From Pontiella desulfatans (GTDB lineage Bacteria > Verrucomicrobiota > Kiritimatiellia > Kiritimatiellales > Pontiellaceae): a stretch of DNA of 8,807 nucleotides. The notes beneath the pieces are model-generated. The model did not search any database. It saw nothing but the letters and a program-made list of their open reading frames with translations, and had not been told where the DNA came from. The first letter of the stretch is position 1, and each line of letters opens with the position of its first letter. Location: NCBI GenBank assembly GCA_029287275.1, contig JARFRL010000276.1:1-8807 (forward strand), given 5' to 3'. The translations under genes and the position numbers were made by a program. Below are positions 5,756 through 8,807 of the stretch, piece after piece.

Positions 5756-7684
5756 TTAATCTTCCAGCGCTTCGGCGGTGGTTTCCCACTCGGCTTCAAG
5801 GCGCTGGATCTCGGATTGGATTTTCGCGAGGCGGGCGTTGATGGTCGCGAAATCGGCGTCGCGGCGGGCCATCATCTCGTTGGTCAGTTCGGTTTGTTCC
5901 GCGGTGAGCTTTTCGACCTTGTTCTCGATTTTCTTAAGCGCCTTCTCGGCGTCGCGCTGGGCGGCGCGGGCCTTGCGGGCGTCCTTCCCTTTCGCGGCGG
6001 GCGGAGAGGAACCGGACTCTCCACCGGAAGCTCGGACGGAGCCTCGCCCTCCGGTCGGCGATTCAGGTTTCCCGTTTCCCGTTTCAAGTTTCTCCAGGTA
6101 ATAGTCGTAGTTCCCCGGGAAGCGCGTGACGCCGGTGTCGTCGATCGCGATGATCTGGTCGGCGATGGCGCGGACGAAGGTGACGTCGTGACTGACGACG
6201 CAGAGCGCGCCTTTATAGGATTTGAGCGCGTTCTCCAGCGCCTCGCGGCCGTTGACGTCGAGGTGCGTGGTCGGCTCGTCGAGCAGCAGGAAGTTGGGCG
6301 GGTCGATGAACAGGCGCGCGAAGGCCAGGCGGATCTTCTCGCCGCCGCTGAGCACCTCGCATTTTTTATCCACGCTGTCGCCGCTGAAGCCGAAGCCGCC
6401 GAGCAGGTTCCGCACCTCGGCTTCGGACGCGACCGGGTTGCCCTCTTTCACGATGTGATACACGCTTTTCTCCGGCGGCATGGTTTCCGCGAAGTCCTGC
6501 GATTGATAGCCGATGACGACTTTATGGCCGACGACGCGTTTGCCGGCGCTGAGCTCGAGCGCGCCCGCGAGCGAGCGCAGCAACGTGGTTTTACCCATGC
6601 CGTTGTACCCCACCAGCGCGATCTTTTCGCCGCGGTTGACGTTGAGATCCAGCGCGTTGAAAATCCAGCGTTGGCCGTCGTAGGTGATTCCGCCCTTCTC
6701 CAGCCGCATGATTTCGTGTCCGGAACGCGGCGGCTCGCCCAGACGGATCTTGGAGTTGTTGACGATGGTCGCGGGCGCTTCGATCCGCTCGATTTTCTCG
6801 AGTTGCTTGATTCGGCTTTGCACCTGCGAGGCCTTGGTGCTCTTGGCGCGGAAGCGGCGGATGAAGCTCTCGATCTGCTCGATCTCGCGATCCTGATTCT
6901 TTTTGGCGGCGAGCTGATGGATGATCCGCTCCTCGCGTTCCTTGAGGTAGTAGTCGTAGCCGCCCTGATAGCGCGTCGTGTTTCCGCCGGCGATCTCGAG
7001 CGTGACGGTCGCGAGCGAGCGCAGCAGATAGCGGTCGTGCGAGATGAGCAGCATGGTGCCTTCGTAGCTTCGCAGGAATTTCTGGAGCCACTCCACCGCG
7101 GGCAGGTCGAGAAAGTTGGACGGCTCGTCGAGCATCAGCAGGTCGGGGTTCGCGATCAGCGTGCGGGCCAGCTCGGCGCGCATCTGCCAGCCGCCGGAAA
7201 ACGACGCGAAGGGTTTCTCGAACTCCGCGACGTGGAAACCCAGGCCGCAGAGCGCGGCCTCGGCGCGGGCGCGCATCTCGTAGCCGCCCAGATGCTCGAA
7301 GGTATGCTGTAGATCGCCGATCCGCTTGAGCGCGCGCGCCTTTTCGTCGGCGTTCATGGAAGCCATGCGCGCCTCAAGATCGTGGATGGTCGCGGGAATG
7401 CTCTTGAGCTCGGGAATCGAGTCCTCGGTGTAGTCGAGCAGGTTCAGGTCGACCGCGTGCGGGTTGAGCTGTTGGTGCAGATAGCCGATCCGCGTGTGCT
7501 TCGGCAGGGCGATCTCGCCTTGGTCGGCCTCGATGTCGCGGCCGATCAGACTGAAAATGGTCGATTTCCCCGCGCCGTTGGGGCCGACGATGCCGACGCG
7601 CTCGCCGGCGTTGATCCGGAACGTCACGGATTTCAGCACGTCCTGCGCGCCGAACTGTTTGCTCACCTGAATGAAATCGATCAT
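5756..7684 (-). CDS. ABC-F family ATPase (EttA/Uup/YheS-like translation factor)
   Basis: This 642-aa soluble protein has two ABC ATPase domains and no membrane segments, the ABC-F layout. Members act on ribosomes or translation, and some give antibiotic resistance by target protection. Domain 1: Walker A GPNGAGKST (34-42), signature SGGWQ (163-167), Walker B LLMLDEP with E187, H216 in ISHD. The interdomain linker (about 245-301) is helical and basic, with RRFRAKSTKASQVQSRIKQLEK. Domain 2: Walker A GYNGMGKTT (359-367), signature LSGGEK (445-450), Walker B FLLLDEP with E470, H499 in VSHD. A low-complexity stretch (about 533-567) leads to a charged coiled-coil tail (about 570-642), most like YheS or Uup in layout. 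ATG 7684 is chosen because it begins the conserved MIDFIQVSKQFG and is preceded by GGGA 5 nt upstream; the 28-residue extension to 7768 would overlap the upstream gene and lacks family character. Both ATP sites look intact. A role in resistance is not shown. Confidence 0.93.
   Translation of the reverse strand: MIDFIQVSKQFGAQDVLKSVTFRINAGERVGIVGPNGAGKSTIFSLIGRDIEADQGEIALPKHTRIGYLHQQLNPHAVDLNLLDYTEDSIPELKSIPATIHDLEARMASMNADEKARALKRIGDLQHTFEHLGGYEMRARAEAALCGLGFHVAEFEKPFASFSGGWQMRAELARTLIANPDLLMLDEPSNFLDLPAVEWLQKFLRSYEGTMLLISHDRYLLRSLATVTLEIAGGNTTRYQGGYDYYLKEREERIIHQLAAKKNQDREIEQIESFIRRFRAKSTKASQVQSRIKQLEKIERIEAPATIVNNSKIRLGEPPRSGHEIMRLEKGGITYDGQRWIFNALDLNVNRGEKIALVGYNGMGKTTLLRSLAGALELSAGKRVVGHKVVIGYQSQDFAETMPPEKSVYHIVKEGNPVASEAEVRNLLGGFGFSGDSVDKKCEVLSGGEKIRLAFARLFIDPPNFLLLDEPTTHLDVNGREALENALKSYKGALCVVSHDVTFVRAIADQIIAIDDTGVTRFPGNYDYYLEKLETGNGKPESPTGGRGSVRASGGESGSSPPAAKGKDARKARAAQRDAEKALKKIENKVEKLTAEQTELTNEMMARRDADFATINARLAKIQSEIQRLEAEWETTAEALED
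6023..6055. repeat. GC-rich palindrome inserted in the ABC-F linker coding region
   Basis: Perfect outer arms ACCGGA (6023-6028) and TCCGGT (6050-6055) enclose an inner stem-loop, GCTC-GGACG-GAGC (6030-6042). It encodes about residues 543-554 of the ABC-F protein (PTGGRGSVRASG), in the variable linker before the coiled-coil tail. I remember similar sequences, read in another frame as GEAPSEP-type peptides, as dispersed repeats in PVC-group genomes, but cannot confirm this here. Confidence 0.5.
6060..6094. repeat. Five-unit heptamer tandem repeat (GTTTCCC-type) within the ABC-F gene
   Basis: Consecutive 7-mers on the plus strand read GATTCAG, GTTTCCC, GTTTCCC, GTTTCAA, GTTTCTC. The central units are identical and the others share the GnTTCnn frame. 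They encode ABC-F residues about 531-542 (EKLETGNGKPES). The period is not a multiple of three, so the pattern is a property of the DNA and not of the protein. It directly adjoins the palindrome at 6023-6055. Confidence 0.6.
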
Positions 7685-7737
7685 AGAAATCCCAAAGCCC
7701 GAGAACGTAGCGAATCGCGTGGGGAATAGAAAGCCGC

Positions 7738-8586
7738 TTAGAACGGGAACTCGGTGCCGAAGGTCCAACCGCGGACGTTGTCGCCAAACTGGAAGCCCGT
7801 CCGGACGCGGGAGACGGGAATGCCTAGAATTTTAAACGGGCGGCGCAACCCCGCGGAAACGCCGACCTCGTGCGTGAGCGCGATGTCGGTGTCGTCGTTG
7901 CTGACGTGCTCGTGCAGTCCCCATTCCGGGAAAAAAAACTGAGCGCGGTAATAGACGCCCGCGTTGATCTTTTTGGTGAACACCCGGAGATGGGTGTCGC
8001 GGCGATAATCCACCCCCGCCTCGAACATGCTGAAGCCCACGCCGCGGTCGGAATTAATCTGATATTCCGCGGCGTAGCGCGCCGAGGTGCCCACGCGGAG
8101 TTCCGAGGCGTCCTCGTATTTCCACGTGCCCAACATACGCAACCCCAAGACGCCCATGAGAATCGTTTCGGCGCGGACGAAATCGTACGCGACGCCCAGA
8201 TTGCCGAACGGCTTGAACACCCAGACGTCGTTGTACGCCTGCATGACCTCGAACCCGGGCAGCACCGTAAGCGTGACGAGTTCGTCCTCGAGGAATCGGT
8301 CCAGCCAATCGGCGTAGTTCAGCGCGTCGTAGCCGACCGTCACGGGCAGCGTCCACTTGACTCCCGCCTGATCATTGGTCATCTCCCGACGCGTCCACGC
8401 GAACGGCGCGCGCAGCATCGAGACGCGGCGTTCCCCGATACTGTAGGTGCCCGACCCCATCACCGCGGCGTAGATGTAGCTGACGTCCCCCAGCTCCTCG
8501 ACCGGATCACCCGTCTGGCCGAGCGCGCCCGCCGCGGCCATCAGAACCGCGCAGACTGGAATCAGCACCCCGTTGTTTCTCGCCAT
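7738..8586 (-). CDS. Exported, probable outer-membrane beta-barrel protein of unknown function
   Basis: This 282-aa protein starts with a Sec signal peptide (MARNNGVLIPVCAVLMAAAGALG, likely cut after G23). The mature part has alternating polar and hydrophobic strands rich in Tyr, Phe, Trp and Gly, for example GVAYDFVRAETILMGVLGLRML, SARYAAEYQINS, AGVYYRAQFFF and GVSAGLRR. It ends in phenylalanine (WTFGTEFPF), the usual C-terminal signature for insertion of barrels by the BAM complex. The look is that of a small barrel of about 10-12 strands, possibly akin to the solitary autotransporter-like beta-domain proteins, but I do not recognise the family with confidence. GAGGAG (8597-8592) lies 5 nt before the ATG and supports this start. 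The ABC-F gene follows after 53 nt on the same strand, so the two may share a transcript; no functional link is evident. Confidence 0.8.
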   Translation of the reverse strand: MARNNGVLIPVCAVLMAAAGALGQTGDPVEELGDVSYIYAAVMGSGTYSIGERRVSMLRAPFAWTRREMTNDQAGVKWTLPVTVGYDALNYADWLDRFLEDELVTLTVLPGFEVMQAYNDVWVFKPFGNLGVAYDFVRAETILMGVLGLRMLGTWKYEDASELRVGTSARYAAEYQINSDRGVGFSMFEAGVDYRRDTHLRVFTKKINAGVYYRAQFFFPEWGLHEHVSNDDTDIALTHEVGVSAGLRRPFKILGIPVSRVRTGFQFGDNVRGWTFGTEFPF

Positions 8587-8614
8587 CGTTTCTCCTCGCG
8601 GCTGAAAAACTACC

Positions 8615-8634
8615 GGAAGCGCGCCTCCGCTTCC
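8615..8634. repeat. Short hairpin in the leader of the beta-barrel gene
   Basis: GGAAGCG (8615-8621) and CGCTTCC (8628-8634) form a perfect 7-bp stem with a 6-nt loop, about 28 nt upstream of the ATG at 8586. I see no convincing sigma70 promoter nearby; the best pair is TTGGAA/TAGTTT spaced by 18 nt and is weak. The hairpin could affect the 5' end of the mRNA or be incidental. Confidence 0.3.
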
Positions 8635-8670
8635 AAGCCTTGTTTTCGATCCCCGCGGCGGGCCGTGAAT

Positions 8671-8706
8671 AAAAAAAAGGCCGGTTCCCGAAGGAACCGG
8701 CCTTTT
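8671..8706 (-). terminator. Strong rho-independent terminator downstream of tRNA-Gly
   Basis: On the minus strand, a 10-bp GC-rich stem GGCCGGTTCC/GGAACCGGCC closes a UUCG tetraloop with a C-G closing pair (8679-8702). It is followed by eight T (8678-8671). A/T pairing extends the stem to 14 bp (8675-8706). The T tract follows in the direction of tRNA transcription, so it ends the tRNA transcript and insulates the beta-barrel gene. A shorter T run on the other strand gives it some two-way potential. Confidence 0.92.
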
Positions 8707-8710
8707 AAAA

Positions 8711-8785
8711 TGGAGCGAGCGAAGAGATTCGAACTCTCGACAACCACCTTGGCAAGGTGGAGCTCTACCACTGAGCTACGCTCGC
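8711..8785 (-). tRNA. tRNA-Gly, anticodon GCC
   Basis: A complete cloverleaf of 75 nt including an encoded CCA. The acceptor stem GCGAGCG/CGCTCGC is perfect (8785-8779 with 8721-8715), with discriminator T and CCA at 8714-8711. The D-arm region reads TAGCTCAGTGGTAGAGC. The anticodon arm is CCACC-TTGCCAA-GGTGG with GCC at 8753-8751, which decodes GGC and GGU. The T-arm is GAGAG-TTCGAAT-CTCTT with one G-U pair. It is the first transcribed element in the window; its promoter lies beyond the right edge, and a strong terminator follows 5 nt after its 3' end. Confidence 0.97.
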
Positions 8786-8807
8786 GTTTTCATTCACGGC
8801 CTGACCC

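Noticed and set aside
5816..7312. 498-aa plus-strand open frame opposite the ABC-F gene
   Set aside because: No motif, no ribosome binding site evidence, biased composition; antisense shadow of a well-supported gene.
7685..7768. ABC-F start at ATG 7768
   Set aside because: The 28 extra residues overlap the upstream gene's 3' end and do not resemble the family N-terminus, which begins MIDFIQVSKQFG at 7684.
1..8807. CRISPR arrays, insertion sequences, integrase or attachment site at the tRNA
   Set aside because: No spaced direct repeats, no transposase or integrase motifs, and no partial duplicate of the tRNA 3' end were seen on either strand.

Overview
The window reads as one piece of a GC-rich (roughly 60% G+C by eye) chromosome from a Gram-negative bacterium. 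It has an RND efflux system with an outer-membrane factor, a signal-peptide-bearing beta-barrel-like protein, sigma70-type promoter elements and ordinary bacterial rho-independent hairpins. All recognisable genes lie on the minus strand. The long plus-strand reading frames are GC-bias shadows. The phylum is uncertain. Heptamer tandem repeats and a GC-rich palindrome of the type I remember from PVC-group genomes (Kiritimatiellota, Lentisphaerota, Verrucomicrobiota) hint at that group, but this is recall and not proof.

Reading in the direction of transcription (high to low coordinates): (1) a tRNA-Gly(GCC) gene at 8785-8711 is followed by a strong hairpin terminator with a UUCG loop. (2) A 282-aa exported, probably outer-membrane beta-barrel protein of unknown function (8586-7738) is followed 53 nt later by a 642-aa ABC-F ATPase (7684-5756). 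The ABC-F linker carries a repeat-like insertion. (3) An intergenic stretch of about 208 bp (5755-5548) holds a nested inverted-repeat cluster, then a promoter overlapped by TAAATTA-type operator repeats. (4) A tightly packed operon follows: a TetR-family repressor (5547-4900), a periplasmic membrane-fusion protein (4874-3726), and an HAE1-type RND permease that starts inside the stop codon of the fusion protein (ATGA overlap).

The main discovery is in the last gene. The permease reading frame does not stop where RND permeases normally end (about 1030-1040 aa). It continues in frame, without a stop, through a complete lipoprotein-type signal peptide into a NodT-family outer-membrane factor, and runs off the window edge at position 1. 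The gene therefore encodes an inner-membrane pump and its outer-membrane channel as one polypeptide of at least 1243 aa. Either the two components work as a covalent fusion or the product is a polyprotein cut at the internal lipobox. An internal TTG start could also make a free channel protein.

How the genes probably work together: the TetR protein likely represses its own promoter and thereby the whole efflux operon, with de-repression by a pump substrate. The fusion protein bridges the permease and the channel across the periplasm. The ABC-F protein and the beta-barrel protein form a separate transcription unit with no evident functional link to the pump.
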